Notes: generated by a model not told the origin, from the sequence alone. Shown: positions 1-8,297, counted from the first letter of the stretch. The stretch: DNA of 9,844 bases from Methylophaga sp. (GCA_007117275.1 SKGV01000102.1:1-9844); one strand, 5' to 3'. Translations and numbers: made by a program.

Positions 1-249
1 AAAAGTGAAATTGAATCCGCCTGGCATCTGTTCAAGCCGCTGGGCGATCTATATGAACAAGGACGCTCACAAGGCACCATCAAGCCTTTGTCAAACCATA
101 TTCTGTTTGGTTTGAGCATTGACTCGCTCGCCTTCATAGCACGACACCAATTATTGGGATTCGAAGATATCGACAGCGATCAGTTCGCTGTCATCGTCAA
201 AGCGAGCTGGGATGCCATCAGCACCCAAGCAACTGACACTTTTGAGTAA
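1..249 (+). CDS. TetR/AcrR-family transcriptional regulator, C-terminal fragment (5' end outside window)
   Basis: The reading frame is open from the first base to a TAA at 247-249 and gives the last 82 residues of a protein. The N-terminal helix-turn-helix is outside the window, so the family call rests on the C-terminal character and on context. The fragment is largely helical, with the pattern LFxPLGDLYEQGRxQGxIKPL near its start and a hydrophobic helix around FGLSIDSLAFIARH. This is typical of the ligand-binding and dimerisation domain of TetR regulators. It ends 10 bp before the adaptor gene of an RND efflux operon on the same strand. By analogy with AcrR, MexR-like and TtgR systems it is inferred to be the local repressor of the pump, lifted by pump substrates. 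Co-directional placement suggests autoregulation within the same transcript. The helix-turn-helix would have to be seen upstream to confirm the family. Confidence 0.72.
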   Translation, partial: KSEIESAWHLFKPLGDLYEQGRSQGTIKPLSNHILFGLSIDSLAFIARHQLLGFEDIDSDQFAVIVKASWDAISTQATDTFE

Positions 250-252
250 AGG
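248..252 (+). promoter_or_regulatory. Ribosome binding site that fixes the adaptor start
   Basis: AAAGG overlaps the TAA stop of the upstream regulator gene and lies 7 bases before the ATG at 260. The alternative in-frame ATG at 212 lies inside the regulator gene, has no comparable site and would put 16 polar residues before the lipoprotein signal peptide. This supports 260 as the real start and suggests translational coupling with the regulator. Confidence 0.6.
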
Positions 253-259
253 TTCACTC

Positions 260-1432
260 ATGCAATTTTATGGTTTTTTGCGCGCAAACAGGCTAACGAC
301 ACTGGCGTTGACCAGCGTTCTGATACTTCATATAACTGGTTGTTTACCATCAAATGCTGACTCAGAAGCAGCTTCTAATTCAGCAGCACACGCACCACTG
401 GCCGAAGTTGAAGTGCATATTGTTGAAAAACAAACTGTGACGCTGACCACAACCTTGCCAGGTCGAACAGTTGCCTTTCGAAAAGCTGAAATTCGCCCAC
501 AAGTAAGCGGCATCATAACAGCACGCTTGTTTGAGGAGGGTGCTGAGGTTGAAGCAGGGCAACAGCTTTATCAGATTGAACCTGAAGCCTACCAAGCCAC
601 CGTGCAAACTGCACGGGCTTATCTTAGCCGCGCTCAGGCAAACCTTGTCACCACTGAGGCACGTGAAGCGCGTTTCCGCATACTGTTGAAAGACAGGGCG
701 ATCAGTCAACAAGCCTATGATGACGCCTTGTCTGAATATCAACAGGCAAAGGCCGAAGTCGCTGTGCGTATCGCCGAACTTGAAATGGCGGAGATCAACC
801 TGCGTTACACGCGCGTTAATGCACCGATAAGTGGCCAAATTGGTAAATCCAATGTCACCGAAGGTACCTTGGTCAGTGCCAATCAAACAGACGTACTGGC
901 GACAATTCACCAACTAGATCCTATCTACGTCGATGTCAGTCAAGCATCCAAAGATCTCATCACCATACGTCAGCAAATCATGCAGGGACTGGTTCGTCAG
1001 GAAGGCAATGTTCAAGTGTCTCTGGAGCTGGAAAACGGTAGCGAGTATCCGCATCGAGGGGAGTTACGGTTTTCCGAAGTCAACGTCAACGAAAATACCG
1101 GCAGCGTCATGATACGCGCTTTGATAGCCAATCCGGAACAACTTCTGTTACCCGGCATGTTTGTCAGAGCAACTTTCTTTGAGGGGACGCGTGACGATGC
1201 TATTTTAATCCCGCATCGTGCCGTCCAGTTTGACCGACAAGGCAATGCCAGCGTCAGGTTGGTCAATGCTGACAATGAAATTGAAATTCGCCCAGTGCTC
1301 ATAGAGCGTTCGCTGGGTAATCATTGGTTGCTGGCAAATGGACTTGAGGCGGGTGATCGCATTGTCACGGCAGGTCAACAGAGCGTCGGGCCAGGCACAA
1401 AAGTGTCGATCGCTGAAAATCAAAAGGACTAA
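260..1432 (+). CDS. acrA: RND efflux periplasmic adaptor (membrane fusion protein) lipoprotein, AcrA/MexA type
   Basis: This 390-aa protein is the periplasmic adaptor that joins the RND pump of the inner membrane to the outer-membrane channel. Residues 1-27 are a signal peptide with a hydrophobic core ending in a lipobox, HITGC, so Cys28 should be lipidated and anchor the protein to the inner membrane. The first lipoyl half carries RPQVSGII (about 79-86) followed by the acidic turn and AGQQLYQIEP. A long helical hairpin runs from about 108 to 180. The second lipoyl half has APISGQIG at 188-195. A beta-barrel and a membrane-proximal domain follow, with LLPGMFVRA and the late GLEAGDRIVTAGQQ motif. 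The order and length match AcrA and MexA (about 385-400 aa). The start is placed at 260 because the upstream ATG at 212 lies inside the regulator gene. The RND gene begins 3 bp after the stop. The family assignment is secure; the symbol implies family, not proven orthology. Confidence 0.93.
   Translation: MQFYGFLRANRLTTLALTSVLILHITGCLPSNADSEAASNSAAHAPLAEVEVHIVEKQTVTLTTTLPGRTVAFRKAEIRPQVSGIITARLFEEGAEVEAGQQLYQIEPEAYQATVQTARAYLSRAQANLVTTEAREARFRILLKDRAISQQAYDDALSEYQQAKAEVAVRIAELEMAEINLRYTRVNAPISGQIGKSNVTEGTLVSANQTDVLATIHQLDPIYVDVSQASKDLITIRQQIMQGLVRQEGNVQVSLELENGSEYPHRGELRFSEVNVNENTGSVMIRALIANPEQLLLPGMFVRATFFEGTRDDAILIPHRAVQFDRQGNASVRLVNADNEIEIRPVLIERSLGNHWLLANGLEAGDRIVTAGQQSVGPGTKVSIAENQKD
1424..1428 (+). 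promoter_or_regulatory. Ribosome binding site of the RND pump gene
   Basis: AAGGA lies within the last codons of the adaptor gene, 7 bases before the ATG at 1436. It agrees with the start that gives the canonical N-terminus of AcrB-like proteins. Confidence 0.6.
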
Positions 1433-1435
1433 ATA

Positions 1436-4400
1436 ATGGCCAATTTTTTCATCGATCGGCCAGTATTCGCCTGGGTTATCGCCATTTTAATCATGATGGC
1501 CGGCATACTCGCCATCACTCAACTGCCAGTCTCGCAATACCCTGAAGTGGCGCCCCCATCGGTTCAGGTGCGTACCACTTATCCTGGCGCTTCGGCCAAA
1601 ACCGTTGAAGATTCGGTGATGCAAATCATCGAACAAAACATGACGGGTATCGACAATGTGCTGTACATGTCATCAACCAGTGACTCTGCAGGGTTTGGCG
1701 AGTTGACCATCAGCTTTGAGCCGGGCACTGATCCTGATATTGCTCAAGTTCAGGTACAGAATAAATTGCAAGCTGCGATGCCGCTTTTGCCACAAGAAGT
1801 TCAGGAACAAGGAATTCGTGTGACCAAGTCAGGCATAGGCTTTTTAATGGTGCTTGGCTTTGTATCGACTGACGGCACCCTGGATAAATACGACATTGCC
1901 GATTTTGTCGGCTCGAATATTCAAGAGCCACTCAGCCGGGTAACGGGCGTAGGCCAGATTCAGATTTTTGGTTCGCAATATGCCATGCGAATCTGGCTGG
2001 ACGCCCAGCGCATGGCTCATTACGGCATCACCACTGACGATGTGGTCAATGCCATTCAGGCACAGAACGTTCAAATTGCGGCGGGGGAGCTGGGGGGTGC
2101 CCCGGCCGTTGCTGGTCAGGAATTCAATGCCAGCATTGTTGTGCAAACTCGGCTTGAAACACCTGATGCGTTTCGCAATATCCTGTTGCGCGTCAATGAT
2201 GATGGATCGCAGCTTCGTATTGGTGACATTGCTCGAGTGGAGCTGGGTGGTGAAAACTATCAGTTTGAAACTGAATACAACCGTCAGCCAGCCACTGGTT
2301 TAGCGGTAACCCTGGCCGCTGGCGCCAATGCACTGGAAACAGCACAGGCGGTCAGAGATCGTATCGATCAGCTAAAACCCTTTTTTCCAGAGGGGCTTGA
2401 TGTCGTGTATCCCTACGATACAACGCCGTTTGTGCGTATTTCCATTATGGGCGTTGTGCAAACACTGATCGAAGCCGTCATTTTAGTATTTCTGGTGATG
2501 TATCTGTTTTTACAGAACATTCGTGCCACACTCATTCCGACCATTGCTGTGCCCGTGGTGCTACTGGGAACATTCGGCATTCTGTATGCCTTTGGCTTCA
2601 GCATCAACGTATTAACCATGTTTGCCATGGTGCTGGCCATAGGACTTTTGGTCGATGATGCGATTGTGGTGGTGGAAAACGTTGAACGAGTAATGCACGA
2701 GGATGATCTATCACCGCGTGAAGCCACACGAAAATCGATGGGCCAGATTACCAGCGCTTTGATTGGTATTACGCTGGTGATATCTGCGGTATTCATCCCA
2801 ATGGCATTCTTTGGTGGCTCTACCGGCGTTATCTACCGACAATTCTCGATTACTGTCGTCTCTGCCATGATCCTCTCGGTATTTGTGGCGTTGACGCTGA
2901 GTCCGGCACTGTGTGCCAGCATGCTCAAAAAAACTGATGTGGCGCCTCATAAGCGTAAGGGATTTTTTGGCTGGTTTAATCGCAGTTTTGACACAATGAG
3001 CAGTGGTTATCAGAGCGGTGTTCGCCATATTTTGCAACGAAGTGGTCGTTATATGCTGCTATATGTCTTGATTGTCGCGATTTTAGCGATCCTCTTTATG
3101 CGCTTGCCCAGTGCGTTCCTGCCCGATGAAGATCAAGGCATTATCTTCACCCAGATGACCTTGCCGGTAAATGCTTCCAAGGAACGTTCAATGGATGTCA
3201 TGAACCGCATCGAAGACTTTTATCTAGACCAGGAAGCCGACAATGTCAGCTCGGTATTTTCAGTCATCGGTTTCAGTTTTGCCGGTCGCGGTCAGAATAA
3301 CGGCATTGCCTTTGTCAATATGAAAGACTGGAGTGAACGCAAAGCGCCTCAGCAACATGTTCAAGCAGTGGCGGGACGAGCCATGGGCGCGTTCAGTCAA
3401 TTTAAAGATGCAATGGTCTTTCCATTTGTGCCGCCACCTATCATCACGCTGGGCACTGCGACCGGCTTTAACATGCATTTGCAGGATCTCGGCGGCCAAG
3501 GGCATGAAGCATTGATGGATGCTCGCAATATGTTGTTAGGCATGGCCGCTCAAGAACCACGACTGCAAGGTGTTCGGCCCAATGGTCAGAACGACACACC
3601 CCAGTTCAAGCTGGATATTGATCACGAAAAAGCAGCTGCATTTGGCGTGTCATTGAGTGAAATCAACCGCACCTTCGGCACCGTCTGGGCATCCAGTTAT
3701 GTCAATGATTTTATAGACCGAGAACGTATCAAGCGGGTGTATGTTCAGGGGGAACAGCAATACCGCATGATGCCTGAAGATGTCGCCCATTGGTATGTGC
3801 GTAATCAGCAGGATGAAATGGTACCACTGTCGGCGGTCACCAGCGGCCGATGGATTTATGGCTCCCCCAGGCTTGAACGCTATAACGGCGTGTCTTCGGT
3901 CAACATACAAGGGCAAGGTGCGCCTGGTGTAAGCTCCGGCGAAGCCATGCAAATCATGGAAGGCTTGATAGCGCAATTACCCCCGGGGTTTGCTATGGAA
4001 TGGACCGGCGTATCCTTACAAGAGCGGCAATCAGGTTCACAAGCACCGCTGTTGTATGCCATCTCGATTCTGGTCGTCTTTCTCTGTCTGGCAGCCTTGT
4101 ACGAGAGCTGGTCGGTACCATTTGCAGTCATGCTAGTAGTGCCACTAGGCGTGATTGGTGCTGTCATATTCGCTTTAAGCCGTGGGATGTCCAATGATGT
4201 GTTCTTCCAGGTGGGGTTATTAACCACCATCGGGCTGGCTTCTCGGAACGCGATTCTGATTGTTGAATTTGCCAAGACACTCTACGAGGATGGCATGTCA
4301 CTGGTCGATGCCACTCTAGAAGCCGTGCGAATGCGACTGCGGCCCATTGCCATGACGGCCTTAACCTTCATGTTGGGAGTCACGCCACTAATGATTGCGA

Positions 4401-4573
4401 CCGGTGCCGGTTCTGCAGCACAAAATGCCATTGGCACGGGCGTTTTTGGTGGCATGTTCAGTGCATCATTACTGGCCATTTTCTTCGTGCCGCTGTTTTT
4501 TGTGCTGGTGTTCCGACTATCGGCACGACTCAAGCGATCAACAACTTCCAGTGCTGCGGGTGAAACGATATGA
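1436..4573 (+). CDS. acrB: RND multidrug efflux transporter, inner-membrane pump (AcrB/MexB, HAE1 family)
   Basis: This 1045-aa protein is a proton-driven trimeric pump of the HAE1 family; AcrB has 1049 aa. It begins MANFFIDRPVFAWVIAI, the usual first transmembrane helix, and shows the duplicated layout of one helix, a large periplasmic loop and a helix bundle, twice. The proton relay is intact: Asp407 and Asp408 in GLLVDDAIVVVENV (TM4) and Lys947 in IVEFAK (TM10). Phenylalanines matching the AcrB deep drug pocket are present at 136 and 178, and in the segment VIGFSFAGRGQNNGIAFV as Phe613, Phe615 and Phe626 (AcrB 615, 617 and 628). This points to hydrophobic, structurally varied substrates rather than metal ions; the heavy-metal (HME) signature is absent. 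An AAGGA site lies 7 bases before the start. The stop codon overlaps the next gene by 4 bp. No frameshift or missing segment was seen. Specific substrates cannot be read from the sequence. Confidence 0.97.
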   Translation: MANFFIDRPVFAWVIAILIMMAGILAITQLPVSQYPEVAPPSVQVRTTYPGASAKTVEDSVMQIIEQNMTGIDNVLYMSSTSDSAGFGELTISFEPGTDPDIAQVQVQNKLQAAMPLLPQEVQEQGIRVTKSGIGFLMVLGFVSTDGTLDKYDIADFVGSNIQEPLSRVTGVGQIQIFGSQYAMRIWLDAQRMAHYGITTDDVVNAIQAQNVQIAAGELGGAPAVAGQEFNASIVVQTRLETPDAFRNILLRVNDDGSQLRIGDIARVELGGENYQFETEYNRQPATGLAVTLAAGANALETAQAVRDRIDQLKPFFPEGLDVVYPYDTTPFVRISIMGVVQTLIEAVILVFLVMYLFLQNIRATLIPTIAVPVVLLGTFGILYAFGFSINVLTMFAMVLAIGLLVDDAIVVVENVERVMHEDDLSPREATRKSMGQITSALIGITLVISAVFIPMAFFGGSTGVIYRQFSITVVSAMILSVFVALTLSPALCASMLKKTDVAPHKRKGFFGWFNRSFDTMSSGYQSGVRHILQRSGRYMLLYVLIVAILAILFMRLPSAFLPDEDQGIIFTQMTLPVNASKERSMDVMNRIEDFYLDQEADNVSSVFSVIGFSFAGRGQNNGIAFVNMKDWSERKAPQQHVQAVAGRAMGAFSQFKDAMVFPFVPPPIITLGTATGFNMHLQDLGGQGHEALMDARNMLLGMAAQEPRLQGVRPNGQNDTPQFKLDIDHEKAAAFGVSLSEINRTFGTVWASSYVNDFIDRERIKRVYVQGEQQYRMMPEDVAHWYVRNQQDEMVPLSAVTSGRWIYGSPRLERYNGVSSVNIQGQGAPGVSSGEAMQIMEGLIAQLPPGFAMEWTGVSLQERQSGSQAPLLYAISILVVFLCLAALYESWSVPFAVMLVVPLGVIGAVIFALSRGMSNDVFFQVGLLTTIGLASRNAILIVEFAKTLYEDGMSLVDATLEAVRMRLRPIAMTALTFMLGVTPLMIATGAGSAAQNAIGTGVFGGMFSASLLAIFFVPLFFVLVFRLSARLKRSTTSSAAGETI

Positions 4574-5961
4574 GTTGCAACCGCCTCACGCTGACGATGA
4601 GCAGTCTGATAGTGCTGTCTGCCTGCTCATTGGCACCCGTGTATGAAACACCCGAACTGTCGCTGGCTGATCGACTGAACACTACCAACACGCAAATCAC
4701 ACCGGCCAGAGAAATTGCCTGGCAGGATTTTTATCAAAACCCACAGCTGAACACATTGATTAGTCTGGCGCTTGGTAATAATCACGATCTGCGAACAGCC
4801 GTGCTGCGCGTTGAGCAGGTGCGCGCTCAGTATAGAATCCGTGAATCTGATCGTATGCCCGCCCTGAGTGGTAGTGCCGCCATCAGCCGACAACGCGCTC
4901 CTGCTGCAATGGGTTTCGTCAATAATAGTCAGATCATTGATCAATACTCGGTCGGCGTTGGTATTGCCAGTTGGGAAATTGATATCTTCGGCCGTATTGC
5001 GAACCTGAGTGAACAGGCACTTCAGGCGTTTTTTGCCAGTCAGTCCGTCAGAGACAGCGTGCAGTTGAGTTTGATTGCCGAAGTGGCGGATACCTTCTAC
5101 AGCTGGCACAGCGATAAAAGACTGCTCCAACTGGCTGAAGATACCCGACAGGCCCGTGCCGAGAGTTATCAGTTGATTCAGCAACGTTTTGACCATGGAC
5201 TGGCTTCGGAACTGGAGCTGCGACAGGCCGAAAGCCTGGTGCATAGTGCCAAAGTTGATGTTGCCCGCTTTCAGCAGCAACTCAATCAACGCTTAACAGC
5301 GTTACAGCTTTTGGTCGCAGACAGCCTCGACAGCACTGACTGGCAAGCAGACGAACCTTTGCTGGATTTTGCCGAATTACCTGCCAATCTGGATTCGCAC
5401 ACCCTGTTGCAACGCCCCGATGTGATTGAGGCCGAATACCGTCTGAAAGCGGCCAATGCCAATATCGGTGCTGTGCGCGCTGAGTTTTTCCCTCGCATCA
5501 GCCTGACCAGCACTGTTGGTTTGTTAGGCACCAGTCCGACAAATATGCTCAATGGCTCTGCCAGAAGCTGGCAAATATCCCCTCAATTGAATGTTCCTAT
5601 CCTCGACTGGGGTCGAAATCAGGCTCAACTGGATGTGGCTGAACTGGAGCGCGACATTCTTATTGTGCACTATCAACAAGTTCTGGAGCGGGCCTTTAAG
5701 GAAGTGTATGACGAGCTGCAAGCGCAACAAACGCTTGATGATCAACTGCATGCGCTAAAAGATTTGACCTTAGCATCTAAAAGAAGTCTGGAACTAGCCG
5801 AGTTACGCTATCAGCAAGGGCTGGACAGTTATCTTGAGGTACTGGATGCACAACGAACAGTACTGGATGCACAGCAGGCGGAGATAAGCGTCAAACTTGC
5901 CAGAACACGCAATCAACTCACGCTGTACAAGGCCATGGGGGGTGGCTTGATCAGTCGCTAA
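4570..5961 (+). CDS. oprM: RND efflux outer-membrane channel lipoprotein (OprM/NodT family)
   Basis: This 463-aa protein is the trimeric outer-membrane exit duct of the pump. A short signal peptide ends in the lipobox LSAC, making Cys19 the lipidated residue, as in OprM and CusC-like channels and unlike the non-lipidated TolC. Two outer-membrane efflux repeats follow, roughly residues 55-230 and 265-455. Each has long heptad-rich helices with many Gln, Ala and Glu that form the periplasmic tunnel. The second repeat has the family hallmark RPD (282-284) running to FPRISL (307-312), and later LDWGRNQAQLD. The C-terminus has the usual LYKAMGGG ending. The start overlaps the pump stop as ATGA, which implies translational coupling. 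A second ATG at residue 10 would shorten the signal peptide too much, so the first is preferred. Presence of the channel in the operon means the pump need not borrow a distant TolC. Channel function is confident; the symbol is family-level. Confidence 0.93.
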   Translation: MSCNRLTLTMSSLIVLSACSLAPVYETPELSLADRLNTTNTQITPAREIAWQDFYQNPQLNTLISLALGNNHDLRTAVLRVEQVRAQYRIRESDRMPALSGSAAISRQRAPAAMGFVNNSQIIDQYSVGVGIASWEIDIFGRIANLSEQALQAFFASQSVRDSVQLSLIAEVADTFYSWHSDKRLLQLAEDTRQARAESYQLIQQRFDHGLASELELRQAESLVHSAKVDVARFQQQLNQRLTALQLLVADSLDSTDWQADEPLLDFAELPANLDSHTLLQRPDVIEAEYRLKAANANIGAVRAEFFPRISLTSTVGLLGTSPTNMLNGSARSWQISPQLNVPILDWGRNQAQLDVAELERDILIVHYQQVLERAFKEVYDELQAQQTLDDQLHALKDLTLASKRSLELAELRYQQGLDSYLEVLDAQRTVLDAQQAEISVKLARTRNQLTLYKAMGGGLISR

Positions 5962-6100
5962 CTCCGTTGCACACTTGCCCGATCAATAGCCGGGCTGGAA
6001 CACGACCAACAGCGCCGCGAGTGCCCATCTTACTGTCCAGGCCGTTCATTATTGTGCTTGTGAGGGGTTGTCTTAATACCCAGGCATGCAAAGCACCGGT

Positions 6101-6130
6101 TTGACATGACTTAGCTCAGCTGAACACAAT
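6101..6130 (+). promoter_or_regulatory. Candidate sigma70 promoter for the BCCT transporter
   Basis: A perfect -35 hexamer TTGACA (6101-6106) is followed after 18 bases by CACAAT (6125-6130), which matches four of six -10 positions. This places transcription start around 6137, about 30 bases before the coding start. The 8-bp palindrome TCAGCTGA (6116-6123) sits in the spacer, where a bound regulator would block polymerase. The promoter is predicted from sequence only. Confidence 0.4.
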
Positions 6131-6156
6131 GGGTCTGTGATTTTATCTATGCTCCC

Positions 6157-6160
6157 GGAG
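6157..6160 (+). promoter_or_regulatory. Ribosome binding site of the BCCT gene
   Basis: GGAG is placed 7 bases before the ATG at 6168. It supports this start over the out-of-frame ATG at 6137. Confidence 0.55.
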
Positions 6161-6167
6161 CCAGCCA

Positions 6168-8228
6168 ATGCAAGCAAGCCGCCGCTTCTGGCGAAGCACC
6201 CTGCTGTTACCTGTATTTTTGCCAGCCGTTATCGTCACATTGCTAGTGGTGGCTGGAACCATCAGCAACCCCGGTATGGCGGGCGATGTCTTTGCCAGCA
6301 TACTGGGTTTTTTGACCACCAATTTTGGCTGGTTTTACATGCTGGCTGTGGCATTTTTCCTGGTATTTATCGTGGTGGTGGCCGTGTCACCCTGGGGCAA
6401 AATCAAGCTGGGCCCTGATCATGCCGAGCCGCAGTATAGCTTTCCCGCTTGGTTTGCCATGCTGTTTTCAGCCGGATATGGCATTGCCTTATTGTTCTTT
6501 GGTGTCGCTGAACCGGTATTGCACTATGCCGCCCCGCCCCAAGGCACAGCAGAAACGGTTGATGCGGCCAAAGAGGCCATGCAAATTGCCTTTTTCCACT
6601 GGGGTTTTCATATCTGGGGCATCTATGGTCTGACTGGACTGGTATTAGGCTATTTTGCCTTTCGTCATGGTCTGCCACTGTCGATGCGCTCGGCTTTGTA
6701 CCCAATCATTGGTGACCGAATCTATGGGCCGATAGGTCATACTGTGGACGTTATCGCCATCCTCGGAACATTGTTTGGCATTGCCACCACGTTGGGCTTG
6801 TCGGTCACGCAAATAAATGCCGGCATGCATTATCTGTGGGCAGACATTCCGGTCAGTACTGCCGTGCAAATCATCACCATTGTAGTGATCACCGGACTGG
6901 CCATCATTTCTGTCGCCGCCGGTCTGGATAAGGGGATTAAACGGCTGTCTATCGTCAATATGCTGCTGGCGATCTTCCTGATGCTATTTGTGTTCAGTTT
7001 TGGTCCAAGCATCAATATTCTTGAAGCATTTGTGCAAAATACCGGCAGCTATTTGAATAATATCGTTGAGCGTACCTTCAACCTGCAGGCTTACACCCGT
7101 AGCGACTGGATTGGAAACTGGACCTTATTTATTTTTGGCTGGACTATCGCCTGGGCGCCCTTTGTCGGCTTGTTTATTGCCAAAATCAGTCGTGGTCGAA
7201 CCATTCGTCAATTTGTCTTTGGTGTCTTGTTTGTACCCACTATCTTCACCTTTATGTGGTTTTCGATCTTTGGCGATACCGCACTCTATATGATCATGCA
7301 TCAGGGCTATAGCGCGCTGATCAGCGAGGTGCAGGCTGATACGGCCATCGCACTGTTCAAGCTCTATGAGCAACTGCCACTGACGGCAATCATGTCCTTT
7401 GTCACCGTGATTTTGATTATGACGTTCTTTGTCACTTCTTCTGACTCAGGTTCATTGGTAATTGACTCACTGGCCTCAGGTGGCAACAGTGACACACCGG
7501 TCTGGCAGCGGGTGTTTTGGGCCAGCTTGCAAGGATTGCTGGCATCGGCTTTGTTGATTGCCGGTGGCCTTAAAGCCCTGCAAGCCATGAGTATCACCAG
7601 CGCCCTGCCGTTTGCCATCATCATGGTGTTGTCGGCGATTGGAATGTGGCGTGCCCTGGTCATTGAAGGTCACCGCGATGACAGCCTTTTAGCACACATG
7701 CAGACATCCCAACAGCAAAGCAAACGCCATTGGAAACAGCGGTTGTCATCCGTCATTAATTATCCAAGTGCCCAAGAAGTCACAGCCTTTATCGAACAGA
7801 GCGTGCTGCCGGCCATGCAACAGGTTGAGCATGTGCTTCGAAGCAAACGCTGGCCGGTACACGTCAATGTTGCACAAAGCTATCAGCGAGCCTATATCGA
7901 GGTAGTACTCGAGCAAGAACTGGATTTTATCTACGATATTCGCATGCGTAGCTATGACATGCCTGCCTTTGCTTACCCGCAACGCTCTGCCGACCCGGAT
8001 GGCGACCAACGTTATTACCGCGCTGAGGTGTTTTTGCGTCGCGGTGGTCAACATTATGATATTTATGACTTTTCAGAGCAGGACATTATCGATGACATCA
8101 TTCATCAGTTTGAAAAATACCTGCACTTCCTGCACATCTCTCCCGGCACTTTGCCATGGAAAATGCAAGAACATGACGAAATGCTCAATGGCGAGCAAGA
8201 TCTGAAATCAAACTTCAAGCCTGATTAA
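6168..8228 (+). CDS. betT: BCCT-family choline/betaine-type transporter with long C-terminal tail (BetT-like)
   Basis: This 686-aa inner-membrane protein takes up quaternary-ammonium compounds such as choline for osmoprotection. About twelve hydrophobic segments fill residues 10-500. BCCT hallmarks are KLGPDHAEPQYSFPAW after TM2, FGVAEPVLHYAAPP, SALYPIIGDRIYGPIGH, FGIATTLGL and the signature WAPFVGLFIAKISRGRTI in TM8. TM4 keeps the aromatic residues W145, W150 and Y153, with the spacing of BetP W189, W194 and Y197. In TM8, W325 and W329 are kept, but Thr326 replaces the Trp equivalent to BetP W374. The TM3 glycine motif reads GYGIA (103-107) rather than BetP GMGIG or E. coli BetT GIGID. Residues from about 500 to 686 form a hydrophilic tail like that of E. 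coli BetT (677 aa), which is known to affect osmotic activation. No betA, betB or betI gene is in the window, so choline oxidation would have to be encoded elsewhere. Family is certain; substrate is inferred and could be another betaine. Confidence 0.9.
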   Translation: MQASRRFWRSTLLLPVFLPAVIVTLLVVAGTISNPGMAGDVFASILGFLTTNFGWFYMLAVAFFLVFIVVVAVSPWGKIKLGPDHAEPQYSFPAWFAMLFSAGYGIALLFFGVAEPVLHYAAPPQGTAETVDAAKEAMQIAFFHWGFHIWGIYGLTGLVLGYFAFRHGLPLSMRSALYPIIGDRIYGPIGHTVDVIAILGTLFGIATTLGLSVTQINAGMHYLWADIPVSTAVQIITIVVITGLAIISVAAGLDKGIKRLSIVNMLLAIFLMLFVFSFGPSINILEAFVQNTGSYLNNIVERTFNLQAYTRSDWIGNWTLFIFGWTIAWAPFVGLFIAKISRGRTIRQFVFGVLFVPTIFTFMWFSIFGDTALYMIMHQGYSALISEVQADTAIALFKLYEQLPLTAIMSFVTVILIMTFFVTSSDSGSLVIDSLASGGNSDTPVWQRVFWASLQGLLASALLIAGGLKALQAMSITSALPFAIIMVLSAIGMWRALVIEGHRDDSLLAHMQTSQQQSKRHWKQRLSSVINYPSAQEVTAFIEQSVLPAMQQVEHVLRSKRWPVHVNVAQSYQRAYIEVVLEQELDFIYDIRMRSYDMPAFAYPQRSADPDGDQRYYRAEVFLRRGGQHYDIYDFSEQDIIDDIIHQFEKYLHFLHISPGTLPWKMQEHDEMLNGEQDLKSNFKPD

Positions 8229-8263
8229 CAGCAACTTGATAAAACTCGATCAGCAACGTCAGT

Positions 8264-8275
8264 GCTTAATTAAGC
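8264..8275. repeat. Perfect 12-bp palindrome
   Basis: GCTTAATTAAGC is self-complementary along its whole length and begins 36 bases after the BCCT stop codon. It is flanked by a wider inverted pair, ATCAGC (8249-8254) and GCTGAT (8274-8279). It could be an operator or part of a weak terminator, but no T-run follows and no function is assigned. Confidence 0.5.
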
Positions 8276-8297
8276 TGATGATTACCCCCCCTATCAG

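Larger units (their letters stand above)
5962..6167. other. Intergenic region between efflux operon and BCCT gene
   Basis: This 206-bp gap carries no gene I can support. Near its start, GCCCG at 5977-5981 and CGGGC at 5991-5995 can form a 5-bp stem, but no T-run follows, so it is not a convincing terminator. The last 70 bases hold the promoter-like elements described separately and the BCCT ribosome binding site. Confidence 0.6.

Noticed and set aside
212..259. Upstream ATG at 212 as start of the adaptor gene
   Set aside because: It lies inside the regulator coding sequence, would displace the lipoprotein signal peptide by 16 residues, and lacks the ribosome binding site that precedes the ATG at 260.
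5977..5995. GCCCG/CGGGC hairpin after the outer-membrane channel gene as a terminator
   Set aside because: The stem is only 5 bp with a 9-base loop, and no T-run follows.
6137..6418. Out-of-frame 93-codon ORF starting at 6137 over the BCCT start
   Set aside because: It is almost wholly inside the well-supported BCCT gene in another frame and has no protein features of its own.
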